This document shows positions 26,994 through 37,690 of a stretch of DNA of 64,000 bases, piece by piece; the stretch's first letter is position 1; every line of letters begins with the position of its first letter. Origin of the DNA: Torulaspora globosa (taxonomy: Eukaryota > Ascomycota > Saccharomycetes > Saccharomycetales > Saccharomycetaceae); the NCBI RefSeq assembly GCF_014133895.1, contig NC_050729.1:992001-1056000 (forward strand). Reading direction: 5' to 3'. The notes under the pieces were generated by a model that was not told the origin of the DNA, made no database searches, and saw only the letters and a list, made by a program, of their open reading frames with translations. Both the position numbers and the translations under genes were made by a program.

Positions 26994-29900
26994 ATGGCGG
27001 ACCGGTTGAAGGGTTGGAAACCTACCAATCGCATAATCCGCGGTGTTGTGGTCAAGCCGTATCTGCCTTTGAGAAAGCATCCCGAGCTGAAAGACCAGCA
27101 CACGCATATACTCAACCTTTACGCTGGAGACGAAGTTTTTGTTTTCGAAGAATCGAAGGACGGCAAATGGCTCAGATGCTATCTTCGCTGGATCCCGTTA
27201 CCTGAATCACATATTTCTGGAACACTAGCGATCGATGATCAGCTGCTGCATCTTAGGAACAAGCTGGTAGTCGTACCGAGAAAGTTTGTGTGTCTGAATT
27301 TGGAGCGTATTATGGTCGAGATGCCCTTTCTAAGGATGCCCAACGCTTCCGACTTGGCCCCAGAGGCCAGCGACGTTTGTAAAACACCATCGGTGTTCGA
27401 AGTACTGGCGTCTGAAGATGGATCTATGTCTGACACTGCGCGGGCACCCAAAAAGCCCTTAAAACCTTCTTTCCCATATTTTAGATATCAGGATAGACCA
27501 CTAGCCGACGAACTCTCAGCAATGTTGGTGCTGTTGTCGTCATGGATCTATGGCGTCTATTCTTCGGGAGATTTCAATCTCTTCGAACAGCTAGTCGTTT
27601 GCTTTTATGATTTGAAAGCTATCCGAATGAAGCTACACTTCAAGTTATACACATCTCCTGAAGTAGTCAAGATATCGCGGGCTGCAAGCGCTCTGTTGGC
27701 CAATATCTCCAAACTTATCTCTTCCAAAGATAAGTCCGGTCTCGGCTTCCTTGCATCGAATTCGATGAGTTCAGATCCAACTGGGGTGGAGGGGATTTTT
27801 GCCCGGGATATTAACACTGGACAACTTCTATCCTACGAGGGCAACTCTTTGCAAGGACTGGTCTCGAATACAATGCTTCATGGTCTTTCCAAGAATTTTC
27901 CAGTTTCCAACTACGGCTCTTTGCAAACGGACTGCTCTACCGATAATATTTTTGAAGCAACGGAATCGCATATACTGGTCGATGTTAATGATGTCAAGAG
28001 CGACGCAAGTGTAGGAGATCCCATGCTACAAAATCTAAGTGCTTCGATGTATCTTTGTTCGAGACGAGGTGTTTTAACGGAGCCTTTCACCGTGAATATG
28101 GATTCCGACCAAATAACGTCCCTGAACAGTATCTCCGCGGCCCTATTCAGAAACATTCCAGCCTCTCGAATTGAAAGAGGCAATATTTATTTAGCAGTTG
28201 TGTTGACTGAGAAGATTCCCTTCGTGGTTGACAACAAATCCGCTGAACAGCGGTCGAATGGATCATCACCATTCATACTTTTGGATGCTAAGAACGATGA
28301 GAAAATCAGCTTTATAAGGCGTGGGGTAGCTGCGGGAGCTGTGGACATTACTAAGGTGTTTGCTAAGTATAATGAATCTAACGCCGATCTTTCAGAAGCA
28401 TTCAAGATAAAGATTAATTTATTCGGATCTTTTATGAGCAGAGAGGAAAGCACACAGGGTAAGGTGGAGACTGACTCACGGCAGCATGAAAGCAAAGGGT
28501 GGGGTGACCTAATCGATAGGATTTTGCTTAACTCACATAAGGGAATCGCGGTAAACCCAAGAACGACCACACTGATGGTTACTGTCAAGGAAATAAAATC
28601 TCGCACTATCAACAAAGCGGCGGAAGCAGCTATTGGTGCAATTAGGTCTGTACCGACGCATTTCTATGATATTTTGTCCGAGAGCTCAGAGAGGATCTAC
28701 CTATCCTTGGGTAAAGTAATGCTATCCAGTAATTTACAAACAAACATACAAGCCATAACGATACAGGTTACTTCCGATCGCGGGCAAATCAAATTTAACA
28801 GGATAGCAGATGAAGATTTACAGAAGAGCTGGGAGTTTGTAACAGTTCGGCCAGGCGAGTCAATTGGTGAAATAATCAGAATAAATGGTTTAAAGTACAT
28901 GAGGAAAGATGAGTTCATAACCCTATCTGCATTCCTGAACGGATTGCTGATGGCAAGGACCACTGTTCATATCAGAAAAGGGAATGTGTTTCTGTCTTAC
29001 AAGAAGTTTACAACGTTTCAGCTTTTGAATGCCATAGGAGAACCATTGTTGGATTTGGAACTGTCGACTCAATATGTGGGTAAAAAATATAATGTGGATG
29101 TCGCCATTGAACGATTTAAATCCATTTCTTCCGCTATTTTTGATGGGGGAACAGACCCTAATGCCTGCTTTATGGATATATTGTCGAGTATGTCCAAAGT
29201 GAACTCAGATGAACTGCAGAAACATTTCCGAGATCTTTTTTGGACTTATCTGAGGTGTATGGGAAAGATCGAGTTAGAAGGTGCCAATGAATTCACGGAT
29301 GAAGTGCGACGCCAGTTATTTGTTTCTTTTGTGGATTTCATTGATAAAGTCATTGTACGGAGCGATCAGCAGAGACGATCATTCAAGGTTCTTTACGAGG
29401 ATTATCTGGGCAGTCATGAGGAGCTACCAAACGTAGGCCCGGTCATTCTGCAACATATGGCGGCAGTCATTCGGAGCAGCAATCGAGAATGGAATGTGAT
29501 TGGCAGCGCAGTTTGTAGAACAAGCCTCTACTTGTTAATGGTCTCCCTGATGTCTTCCAAAGTGTCTGCCGGAGATTGGAAACTGTCTTTTCAGTCCTTT
29601 TTTAGCGAGATCTGTCAATTTGTCGCTACATCTTCTGAATTAGTTGCAAATGATCAGACAGCCATCCTGCAGACATACGATGCTTGGCTGGATATTATGA
29701 GCAAAGCATACGAGCCAGAAATGTTAGTACAATTTTCGTTGGGGCTATTGCAAAGCTGCCGAAGTAAAGAAGGAAGTATGGAGTTATCCACAAAAGAGCT
29801 TTGCGCAATGGAAGCCAAGTACCTGGGAACAAAACTTTCGCTACTTCGTCGCATTATACTGCACAGAGATCTGTACCATTATCTTTTTGGAGACGACAAG

Positions 29901-32768
29901 AGCAAAACTGTTAGATTTGTTTTTCTATCTAAATCTATTGATTGGGCATTGCTCACATACACATACAACCATATGAATTTATCCGCAGCTCGATTAGCCA
30001 ATGGAGTTCTGATATCGATTATAGAAAATGCAAGAGATAGAAAACTTTCCAGAAATCTTTTGCGATTGCTGCCCACATTATGCAAAGCGTTTCTGTTGAC
30101 CAGAAGATATTGCAAGGATAATAACCTATTTGAACCGAAAATTACATTTACTCGATTATTCCCTTTTCGTATAGCCAACTCCATATTACCGATGGATTCT
30201 CTAATTCAATCTGAGGTTGTTGTTGAGGTGCTTTTGGAACTAGTTACAATCATTAGTGATTTAGCCAAACTAGGAGAGAAAACCTACGGTACGGACATAT
30301 CATTCGTGACCATTTTCTCGGAGTGCAGTGGCGATATTGACTTCCGCACGGAATTTTGCGCAAGACAGATTTCAAATAACCACATCACCGCTCTTTATCA
30401 CATCGTAAAAATCATAACCAAAGGAGAGTTCTTTCCAGCACAGAAATGGTTAGGTGTATCAGCCATGCTTGATAGAAGCATGACGACCTTATTATCCATG
30501 TGCAAAGACTACATGATACAAGAAAATCTGCCCCAAGACTATAGGAACATGAATATAAGGCTTTGGTCGGGCTACTTCAAGGCTATTTTCGCTCTCTCAA
30601 ACAGAAAACGGGGGTTTTTAGTCAACTTAGGTATTATAGCAAGGAAGGGGGTTTTTCAAATCACAGGCAATTTAAAAGCACGATCATCCGAGCTGTTGGC
30701 TAGTACCTGGGAAGCAATAGCGAACCAAGTGTATGATCACGATAGCGAAGTAAACTTCGGAGTAGGAGCTGTGAGTCCCGCGCAACAACTGCTTCTTCGT
30801 GACAACTCTGCTTTGCTTCAAGAGCTCTTTCTCTTTTCTATGCATAGGCATCTTGATGCCGTTAAAGTTAGTACCAGGATACTATGGTGCTGCGCAGTTA
30901 CAATGTGGAAAGAAGAACACAGTATGCAGTCATGGCTGGATATCGGTATTCCACAGCTTTATGATGCATATCAGTCAGGACGCCTATATATCACCGATAA
31001 TGATCTACAGCGCTTCAAACTATGTGCTTTGTACACCGTGCATACCCCACCTTCAGTATACGGCCCGATGGTGTCAACTATGGAGAATATTTTCGCCTTT
31101 TTGCATACTGCTTGTGAAGCCTTTAAGATCTCAAACGAGGAGGAGTTCGACAACGACAAGACTGCCGTGCACTTGGAAATGTCCACTTACCTTTTGAAAG
31201 CAAATCGGCCGGAGTTATTCCATCAAATGATCTACGATCTTTACATCCACTTTCTGCGGAGAAGAGATAACGTTCAGGCGGGTCTTTGTTTGGAATTACT
31301 AGCAAACACTTATGAATGGAATATGGACGACTTCTTACCATCGCTCAGCTCCCCTCCTTTACCTGAGCAATGTTCATTTGCAAGGAAAGAATACCTGTAC
31401 AAAGAAGCTGCCAAACAATTTTCCACAGGATTGAAATTTGAAAGGGCCTTATGTATATACAGGGATTTGATTGAGGTTTATGACCTTATTAACTATGACT
31501 TGGCCGGACTTGCCTATGCTTACGGAGAGATGGCGAACATTTATAACGAATTGCAAACGGTCGATAGATTGATCCCCACGTATTTCAAGGTTTCATTCAG
31601 TGGACTGGGATTTCCCACCTCAATCAGAAATAAGTCATTCATCTTTGAGGGCCTGCCATTTGAGCACATAACATCTATTCATGAAAGATTACTGCGACTG
31701 TATCATGGAACGACAATCGTCAGGTCACAGCGCGAGATGGACGAACACTTCGCGAACCCACCCATGGGTAAATACATTCATGTCGTTGGTGTCGAGCCGC
31801 AGTTCGATCTTTCGGATCATTACAAAAAGAGTGTCGACAGTAAACACTTTTTGAACAGTAAAGTTTGGATATACATCAAGAATAGGGAATTAAGAACCTT
31901 TAGCAATTCGGTGAAATTACCAGGCTCTACTAGTGTGACCGATCTTTGGGTAGAGGAAGTCACGTACACTACCGCCTCGACTTTCCCTACATTAATGAAT
32001 AGATCCGAAGTCGTTGAGGTGGTAACGCGTCGACTGTCACCATTCCAAACGGCAATAAGATCACTACGCGTGAAGATCCAAGAATTCAATGGTTTAGAGA
32101 ACATGTGCTGGAAAGTAATTAAAGGAAGAGATAATTCACCGGACGCCTTTAATGAACTGTCCAGAAATTTGGCCGGCACTATTGATTCTCCTGTAAACGG
32201 AGGCTTTGCAAAATACCGAGCTTTCTCTACCCAAGATCTGCAGCCGCCTATCAGTAAGGACGATGTGGAGAGTCTGCAAGTCGCCTTTTCTGATCTTGCC
32301 ATTGTCCTCGCAAGATGTCTGATATTACACCAAGAACTTCTACCTTCCAAGGATTTGGAACAATCTCACAACATGTTAATCGATTTGTTCAAGAAAAACT
32401 TTGAGCCGGAAATCAGCAAGAATAAGATCAACCTCCACAGGATCACCGCTTCAAGCATAAAGAAACCCGCTTCATCACAGCGGAGCTCCTCACTCTACCT
32501 GACGAGGGCCCAGATGATCCAGAACCTGCTTGACAGCGTCTGCAAGTCTGAAGGGAGCCAAACGGAGTCGATTTCCAAAGAAATAACCCGTTCCAACACG
32601 GCTACAGACTTTACTTTCGCTTCTACGAACCGCAATGACAGTGGATTGCTGCGGACAGACAGTGCTATAAGCAGCTTGACGTATACTACTGACACCACCG
32701 AACCCGCTACTTTCAGAGCGCCCGTAAAGTGGAGTCTCATTGGTCTCGATAACAAGGACAACTTGTAA
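26994..32768 (+). CDS. DCK1: Dck1, DOCK-family guanine nucleotide exchange factor
   Basis: The 1,924-residue protein corresponds to S. cerevisiae Dck1 (YLR422W, 1,932), the DOCK180-like exchange factor that with Lmo1 activates Rho5 in oxidative stress, cell wall and mitophagy signalling. An SH3-like region is at residues ~10-80 (NRIIRGVVV, LNLYAGDEVFVFEES), a C2-like DHR-1 region falls roughly at 520-740, and the DHR-2 catalytic region lies in the last third (about 1390-1840: ARKEYLYKEAAKQF and AYGEMANIYNELQ). The frame extends upstream to a GTG; the ATG at 26994 (MADRLKGWKPTNRIIRG) matches the family start. The C-terminus is Ser/Thr-rich and probably flexible. Confidence 0.93.
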   Translation: MADRLKGWKPTNRIIRGVVVKPYLPLRKHPELKDQHTHILNLYAGDEVFVFEESKDGKWLRCYLRWIPLPESHISGTLAIDDQLLHLRNKLVVVPRKFVCLNLERIMVEMPFLRMPNASDLAPEASDVCKTPSVFEVLASEDGSMSDTARAPKKPLKPSFPYFRYQDRPLADELSAMLVLLSSWIYGVYSSGDFNLFEQLVVCFYDLKAIRMKLHFKLYTSPEVVKISRAASALLANISKLISSKDKSGLGFLASNSMSSDPTGVEGIFARDINTGQLLSYEGNSLQGLVSNTMLHGLSKNFPVSNYGSLQTDCSTDNIFEATESHILVDVNDVKSDASVGDPMLQNLSASMYLCSRRGVLTEPFTVNMDSDQITSLNSISAALFRNIPASRIERGNIYLAVVLTEKIPFVVDNKSAEQRSNGSSPFILLDAKNDEKISFIRRGVAAGAVDITKVFAKYNESNADLSEAFKIKINLFGSFMSREESTQGKVETDSRQHESKGWGDLIDRILLNSHKGIAVNPRTTTLMVTVKEIKSRTINKAAEAAIGAIRSVPTHFYDILSESSERIYLSLGKVMLSSNLQTNIQAITIQVTSDRGQIKFNRIADEDLQKSWEFVTVRPGESIGEIIRINGLKYMRKDEFITLSAFLNGLLMARTTVHIRKGNVFLSYKKFTTFQLLNAIGEPLLDLELSTQYVGKKYNVDVAIERFKSISSAIFDGGTDPNACFMDILSSMSKVNSDELQKHFRDLFWTYLRCMGKIELEGANEFTDEVRRQLFVSFVDFIDKVIVRSDQQRRSFKVLYEDYLGSHEELPNVGPVILQHMAAVIRSSNREWNVIGSAVCRTSLYLLMVSLMSSKVSAGDWKLSFQSFFSEICQFVATSSELVANDQTAILQTYDAWLDIMSKAYEPEMLVQFSLGLLQSCRSKEGSMELSTKELCAMEAKYLGTKLSLLRRIILHRDLYHYLFGDDKSKTVRFVFLSKSIDWALLTYTYNHMNLSAARLANGVLISIIENARDRKLSRNLLRLLPTLCKAFLLTRRYCKDNNLFEPKITFTRLFPFRIANSILPMDSLIQSEVVVEVLLELVTIISDLAKLGEKTYGTDISFVTIFSECSGDIDFRTEFCARQISNNHITALYHIVKIITKGEFFPAQKWLGVSAMLDRSMTTLLSMCKDYMIQENLPQDYRNMNIRLWSGYFKAIFALSNRKRGFLVNLGIIARKGVFQITGNLKARSSELLASTWEAIANQVYDHDSEVNFGVGAVSPAQQLLLRDNSALLQELFLFSMHRHLDAVKVSTRILWCCAVTMWKEEHSMQSWLDIGIPQLYDAYQSGRLYITDNDLQRFKLCALYTVHTPPSVYGPMVSTMENIFAFLHTACEAFKISNEEEFDNDKTAVHLEMSTYLLKANRPELFHQMIYDLYIHFLRRRDNVQAGLCLELLANTYEWNMDDFLPSLSSPPLPEQCSFARKEYLYKEAAKQFSTGLKFERALCIYRDLIEVYDLINYDLAGLAYAYGEMANIYNELQTVDRLIPTYFKVSFSGLGFPTSIRNKSFIFEGLPFEHITSIHERLLRLYHGTTIVRSQREMDEHFANPPMGKYIHVVGVEPQFDLSDHYKKSVDSKHFLNSKVWIYIKNRELRTFSNSVKLPGSTSVTDLWVEEVTYTTASTFPTLMNRSEVVEVVTRRLSPFQTAIRSLRVKIQEFNGLENMCWKVIKGRDNSPDAFNELSRNLAGTIDSPVNGGFAKYRAFSTQDLQPPISKDDVESLQVAFSDLAIVLARCLILHQELLPSKDLEQSHNMLIDLFKKNFEPEISKNKINLHRITASSIKKPASSQRSSSLYLTRAQMIQNLLDSVCKSEGSQTESISKEITRSNTATDFTFASTNRNDSGLLRTDSAISSLTYTTDTTEPATFRAPVKWSLIGLDNKDNL

Positions 32769-32932
32769 TATTTCACTAAATAGCATTATCAATCGGTATT
32801 ATTGTCACTATATACGTCGGCATTACCTGGAAGGCTCCCATACTCCATTAAGCTAAACACTTGATAGAGTCCAAAGCTCAGCATTTGCCGGCGAGAGATA
32901 ACCGTAACTATCCATTAGTTGACTTAACTGAG

Positions 32933-33316
32933 ATGCTGAGAACTGTTTTCCGTGCTGCGCAGCCCATTGCTTTGAAAACTGCTTTCCAACCTTTGGTTGC
33001 TAAGAACGCATACATTGGTGCTACCCAGGTTGTAACACCAGCCCGTTTCTACTCTGCTGCTTCTGTGGACAAAAAGGAGATCACGACGAGAGTGATCGAT
33101 GTTATCAAGGCGTTTGACAAGACAGCAGCTGCCTCAGAAGTGACGCCACAGACATACTTTCACAAGGATTTGGGACTGGACTCTCTTGATACCGTTGAGT
33201 TATTGGTTGCAATTGAAGAAGAGTTCGACATCGAGATCCCCGATAAAATCGCTGACGAGCTGAAGAGCGTCGGTGAAACCGTGGACTACATTGCTTCCAA
33301 CCCTGAGGCCAACTGA
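32933..33316 (+). CDS. ACP1: Mitochondrial acyl carrier protein (Acp1)
   Basis: The 127-residue protein is the matrix acyl carrier protein of type II fatty acid synthesis, which supplies octanoate for lipoic acid and also supports Fe-S assembly and respiratory complexes. Residues 1-40 form a basic presequence, with likely processing near RFY-SAA. The phosphopantetheine attachment motif DLGLDSLDTVE has its Ser at residue 84. The sequence EEEFDIEIPDKIADEL follows as in all mitochondrial ACPs. The open frame starts 24 codons earlier, but the ATG at 32933 gives the correct presequence and length. SDS22 and MST1 follow, as in S. cerevisiae YKL192C-194W. Confidence 0.96.
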   Translation: MLRTVFRAAQPIALKTAFQPLVAKNAYIGATQVVTPARFYSAASVDKKEITTRVIDVIKAFDKTAAASEVTPQTYFHKDLGLDSLDTVELLVAIEEEFDIEIPDKIADELKSVGETVDYIASNPEAN

Positions 33317-33585
33317 GATGGCCATTACACCTAGTCAAATCCTGTAAAAAATGTCTATCTTCTCTCGTATTCCCCATGATTCGGGCAATTAAGGTTCAAT
33401 ACGCCATTGGTGTGTATACAACAATATCTATGTAATGATCCAGACGATGATTGCTGTGTAAGTTGTCTTGTTCGTTTTTCCATGGTAACTCTGTTGAGAT
33501 CGCTCTCTAAAGGTTACTTAACCAGACCCCTTTGGCTTGTGCTTGCGCAGTAGAAGGATAGCTAGAGTGTGAGACGAGGTCAAGG

Positions 33586-34665
33586 ATGACTGCTTCTGCT
33601 GATAAGGCGGTATCCGGCGGGGAGCATGATACTGGAAGCAAACCTCCAGTGACTGGCAACGGGAGTTCTCCCAAAAGCGATAATGCTGGTAGCTCTGTGA
33701 AGATGACAGAGATCGAAGATCCCAGAATTGACTATCTCACCGCGGATTCTGAGCTTACAGAGGATTTACCTGACGACTCACAGGTCATCGACCTGGTTCA
33801 TCTCAAGATACGTTCGCTGGAAGACCTGAAACTTTACAGATTCACTCAGCTTACGAGCTTGTGTCTGAGGCAGAACCTGATAGAAAGCATTAGCGAGGTG
33901 GAAGTCTTGCCAGTCGACAGTTTCCAGAATTTGGACCTTTACGACAATAGAATAAAACACATCTCGAGTAATGTTAATAAACTAGTCAACTTGGAGAATC
34001 TGGACCTGTCATTCAATAAAATCAAGCATATCAAGAACGTTGATCAATTGGTCATGTTGAAGAATCTGTACTTTGTGCAGAACAAGATTTCAGTTATCGA
34101 GAATCTATCGACTTTGAAGAATTTGAAGAACTTGGAGTTGGGCGGGAACAGAATCCAAGAGATCGGAAGAAACTCCTTCGAAGGGCTAGGGAATTTGGAA
34201 GAGCTGTGGCTGGGTAAAAATTCGATTCCACGTCTGGTCAATCTGAGCCCATTGAAATCGCTCAAGATACTCTCGATTCAAGCAAATAGACTTCGGAAGA
34301 TAGAGGGATTGGAGCAATTGGAAAATCTGGAAGAGCTCTACATCTCCCATAACTTCATAGCAGAAATAAACGGCCTGGAGAAGAACACTAGGCTAACAAC
34401 TCTGGACATAACTTCGAACAAGGTGACCAAGATCGAAAATGTCAAGCATTTGCGGAATCTCACGGATCTATGGGCATCTTTCAATCAGATAGATCAAACC
34501 TTCGAGTCTTTGGGTGAAGAATTGGGAGGTTTACCTGGCCTCGAGACTATCTACCTGGAAGGCAATCCTATTCAGACCAAAAATGCTACAGCTTACAGAA
34601 GAAAGCTGGTTATGAACCTCGGGCCATCTTTACAGAAGATCGATGCAACTTTCATCCGGGGATGA
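33586..34665 (+). CDS. SDS22: Sds22, protein phosphatase 1 regulatory subunit
   Basis: The 359-residue leucine-rich repeat protein is Sds22 (S. cerevisiae 338), which binds Glc7 (PP1) and controls its maturation and nuclear function in mitosis. After a ~60-residue acidic, Ser-rich N-terminus there are about eleven SDS22-type repeats of 21-22 residues (for example LVNLENLDLSFNKIKHIKN) spanning residues ~75-335. An LRR cap with LEGNPIQ and YRRKLV follows. The extra length is in the N-terminus. The start is an ATG with no in-frame competitor close by. Confidence 0.95.
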   Translation: MTASADKAVSGGEHDTGSKPPVTGNGSSPKSDNAGSSVKMTEIEDPRIDYLTADSELTEDLPDDSQVIDLVHLKIRSLEDLKLYRFTQLTSLCLRQNLIESISEVEVLPVDSFQNLDLYDNRIKHISSNVNKLVNLENLDLSFNKIKHIKNVDQLVMLKNLYFVQNKISVIENLSTLKNLKNLELGGNRIQEIGRNSFEGLGNLEELWLGKNSIPRLVNLSPLKSLKILSIQANRLRKIEGLEQLENLEELYISHNFIAEINGLEKNTRLTTLDITSNKVTKIENVKHLRNLTDLWASFNQIDQTFESLGEELGGLPGLETIYLEGNPIQTKNATAYRRKLVMNLGPSLQKIDATFIRG

Positions 34666-34859
34666 GCTTACAGAATCTACTCCAGTTGCAGCGCTCTGGT
34701 GGGTCGATTGAGCCTACAATATCATAGCGACAGTAGCTTTTAAGTTTGTACTGTTTTTCTTGGCTGTATAGCACTATAGTTATTAGAGATTTAAGCTTGA
34801 CTTCAAAGCTGAAAGGAATGCAATTGAACAGCACAGATCATATCAGACCATATCATTAG

Positions 34860-36212
34860 ATGCTTAAACAGCGACATATTGTACATCGTTTAATTAGTAG
34901 CACTCGTTACTCTACTAAGATAAAGACTCCAACCAACGCTGGAACTGCGCATGAAGTATCGAACAAACAAAGGATATTCTTCACTGATCCGGTGTCACCA
35001 GGGTCTATCTTCTTTCTGCCCAATGGCACTAAAATATTCAACAAGCTGTTGCAATTTATGAAGTTACAACAGCAGCACAAGTATGGTTTCCAAGAGGTCG
35101 TAACGCCCTTGATCTACAGGAAGTCCCTTTGGGAGCAGTCTGGGCATTGGGACAACTATAAGGATGATATGTTCCGAGTGATGGGTAGCGATACCTCGAA
35201 GGAGGAGTATGGATTGAAACCTATGAATTGCCCTGGGCATTGTGTGATCTTCAAGAGATTCGACAGGTCCTACAATGAACTGCCAGTGAGATTGTCCGAT
35301 TTCTCACCACTACATAGGAACGAGGCCTCAGGAGCCCTATCGGGCCTGACCAGAGTTCGTAAGTTCCATCAGGACGATGGACATATATTTTGCGCCCCAG
35401 GGCAGGTGGAGGAAGAGATAATTAAGTGCCTGAAGCTTGTCGACCTGTGCTACACCAAGATCTTCCCACTATCTGAAAGCTTGCAGTCTGCTGCCTACTC
35501 GTTGGAGCTTTCCACAAGACCTGATAACTTTATTGGGGACATTGAGATATGGAATCATGCAGAGGACGTTTTGAAGGATATACTGATGAAGAGTGGGAAA
35601 GAGTGGGAAATAAATGAAGGAGACGGTGCCTTTTACGGGCCAAAGATAGATATAAAGGTGTCAGATAAATCTGGCAAATCACATCAGATCGCTACGATTC
35701 AACTGGATTTTCAATTACCAGAGAGGTTTGATCTGAGATATAAGGATAGAGACAATACTTACAAGAGGCCTATCATGATCCACAGGGCTGTATTTGGGTC
35801 TCTAGAGCGATTCCTAGCTATGCTGATTGACAGGAACGAAGGCAAATGGCCGTTTTGGTTGAACCCACGCCAGGCGATGATAATTCCTGTAAATACGAAG
35901 CAAGCAGCCCAGGTCGATGCTTCCCGTAAACTGCTGTCGTATTTACGCCACGAAGGAGATCCGAACGATGACATGCCCGTGCCCTTGAATAGCTTCCATT
36001 TCAATGTCGATATTGACGAGAGGGCAGAGCCGGTTGGCTATAGGATCAAAGATGCTTTAACAAAAGATTATTCATACTTGATTATAATCGGTGATAAAGA
36101 AGTGGAATCTTCCAAATATGCAGTAAGAACGAGGCAGGACCGAGCCCTGGAGCATCTAACTAGCCAAGAAATTTTCGCCAAATTCAGCGATCTGGAAAGA
36201 CGATATGTTTAG
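34860..36212 (+). CDS. MST1: Mitochondrial threonyl-tRNA synthetase (Mst1)
   Basis: The 450-residue class II synthetase charges mitochondrial tRNA-Thr (S. cerevisiae Mst1 is 462). The first ~25 residues (MLKQRHIVHRLISSTRYSTK) are a matrix presequence. The catalytic core holds the zinc-binding MNCPGHC, motif 2 with HRNEASGALSGLTRVRKFHQDD, YGPKID and motif 3 within GSLERFLAMLI. The anticodon-binding domain occupies the last ~110 residues. As in other yeast mitochondrial forms, the N-terminal editing domain of cytosolic ThrRS is absent. Confidence 0.96.
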   Translation: MLKQRHIVHRLISSTRYSTKIKTPTNAGTAHEVSNKQRIFFTDPVSPGSIFFLPNGTKIFNKLLQFMKLQQQHKYGFQEVVTPLIYRKSLWEQSGHWDNYKDDMFRVMGSDTSKEEYGLKPMNCPGHCVIFKRFDRSYNELPVRLSDFSPLHRNEASGALSGLTRVRKFHQDDGHIFCAPGQVEEEIIKCLKLVDLCYTKIFPLSESLQSAAYSLELSTRPDNFIGDIEIWNHAEDVLKDILMKSGKEWEINEGDGAFYGPKIDIKVSDKSGKSHQIATIQLDFQLPERFDLRYKDRDNTYKRPIMIHRAVFGSLERFLAMLIDRNEGKWPFWLNPRQAMIIPVNTKQAAQVDASRKLLSYLRHEGDPNDDMPVPLNSFHFNVDIDERAEPVGYRIKDALTKDYSYLIIIGDKEVESSKYAVRTRQDRALEHLTSQEIFAKFSDLERRYV

Positions 36213-36268
36213 AGCGATCCAAAATGCTCGACTTCACTCGTTATTGTCTTGTATATATGCATTAAATT

Positions 36269-37522
36269 TTATATGTCTTTGATGGTGTATTGTAACGAAT
36301 ATAAAGGTGCAAAATCGTCAATTTTACCAGGCCAGATGGTCTCCGGTAAGAAGTTCCCATTTTCTGTGAGAAATTTCTTGCGAATTTCATGATCTTGTTC
36401 GTGCAGATTTTGCAACTTACCTTCAGCCTCTGCTAGCACGTTAGCCATTTCCTGGGCGACCGAACGCCTGCGTTTCGCCTCTTCAAGTAGTTTGTAATAA
36501 CTTGCCTCGAAATTCTCATAGAACTCACACAATTCCTGGGCCACCTGTATCTCCTGCAGGCAGGTCTCGCGAAAAGTGGTTATCAGCTCTGAGATATCCT
36601 TAAAAATCGTCAAATATTCTTGGTATTTGTGAAAATCGTTAATGATCTTGTTCATTTCACTGCGTATGTGGTTACCGCTTATCATGTTCTTATCTAGATT
36701 ACTTTTGAACTTCACCAACAATTCGTCTACATCTTTGATCGTATCTCGCAAGGTTATTAGAACCGAGCTCAATTCGCCATGATCCCTCGTAACAATCTCC
36801 AAGAGTTCTTGTCTATTCTGCCCTTGCAGGTCGTTTTCCTGCAGCGTCTTACATTTGTCGAAATGGTCCGTCAGAGAGTTCAAGTACTCCACGAGCTCAT
36901 GTTCCAAGTTTGTCATCTCCGTTAGATAGGTTTCGCTCAGTTCGATGCTTTCTGTCGAAGAAGATCCAAAGTTCCTCTCAAAGAGCGCTTCTACATTCTT
37001 CATCTTAGTTTGCATCAGTTGATCCTGAACCTTTCTGGTCATATCTGCATACTGAGATCTGATATTATCTATCTGTCGACGTATGATAGGGATCTCTTTC
37101 AATCTGTCATCCAAAATATGAGCGTTCTCCTTCGGAATGAAGTCCCCGAGTCTTACAGGCTCTCCATTTGCATCAGATTGCACCAGTTCATTATCGATAT
37201 GATCCAGGCGATGGAGACGACTACCCAACTGATCCTGCCAGTGCTTCATTCGCCCAATTAGTTCTACTAACAGTCCCTGAGACCATTCATTTCTGATCAA
37301 ATTCTCCCCGATTTCAGACTTTAGGATACACTTGTAAAGAAACTCCGCCTGCCTCTTCAAACAACCCAGCATGAACTTCATTCTAGAGATGTCCTGCTGC
37401 CATTGGAATAGACTCCCTTTAGCTCCAGATATTCTCATACTAGCCTCCTGGCACAGTACCTGAGCTTCCACCAGCGTCTTCCTCGCACTCGAGACAAAAA
37501 GCTCTAAATCAGGCTCCTTCAT
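36269..37522 (-). CDS. ATG17: Autophagy scaffold Atg17
   Basis: The 417-residue protein matches S. cerevisiae Atg17 in length and along the whole sequence. Atg17 is the crescent-shaped coiled-coil scaffold of the Atg1 complex that, with Atg29 and Atg31, nucleates the phagophore under starvation. It is mostly helical. Conserved stretches include FVSSARKTLVEAQVLC near the start, YLTIFKDISELI, ELCEFYENFEASY, and the C-terminal FLPETIWPGKIDDFAPLYSL. The frame extends 40 codons upstream; the ATG at 37522 gives the family N-terminus and leaves a 168-bp divergent promoter with NTR1. Confidence 0.94.
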   Translation of the reverse strand: MKEPDLELFVSSARKTLVEAQVLCQEASMRISGAKGSLFQWQQDISRMKFMLGCLKRQAEFLYKCILKSEIGENLIRNEWSQGLLVELIGRMKHWQDQLGSRLHRLDHIDNELVQSDANGEPVRLGDFIPKENAHILDDRLKEIPIIRRQIDNIRSQYADMTRKVQDQLMQTKMKNVEALFERNFGSSSTESIELSETYLTEMTNLEHELVEYLNSLTDHFDKCKTLQENDLQGQNRQELLEIVTRDHGELSSVLITLRDTIKDVDELLVKFKSNLDKNMISGNHIRSEMNKIINDFHKYQEYLTIFKDISELITTFRETCLQEIQVAQELCEFYENFEASYYKLLEEAKRRRSVAQEMANVLAEAEGKLQNLHEQDHEIRKKFLTENGNFLPETIWPGKIDDFAPLYSLQYTIKDI

Positions 37523-37690
37523 AGTGGCCTGCCGGGCCTCTGACCTTACCTCTTGTGTAGGTTTGTAGTGGTTCTCTACCTTTACTACAGAAATGCAAAA
37601 TCCTATATACATACCGTCCCAAGGCTTTGAGCATAAAACCAATGAAGCAGGACCATCTGGAAGTTCCAGAGTACTTGGAGACTTGAATTA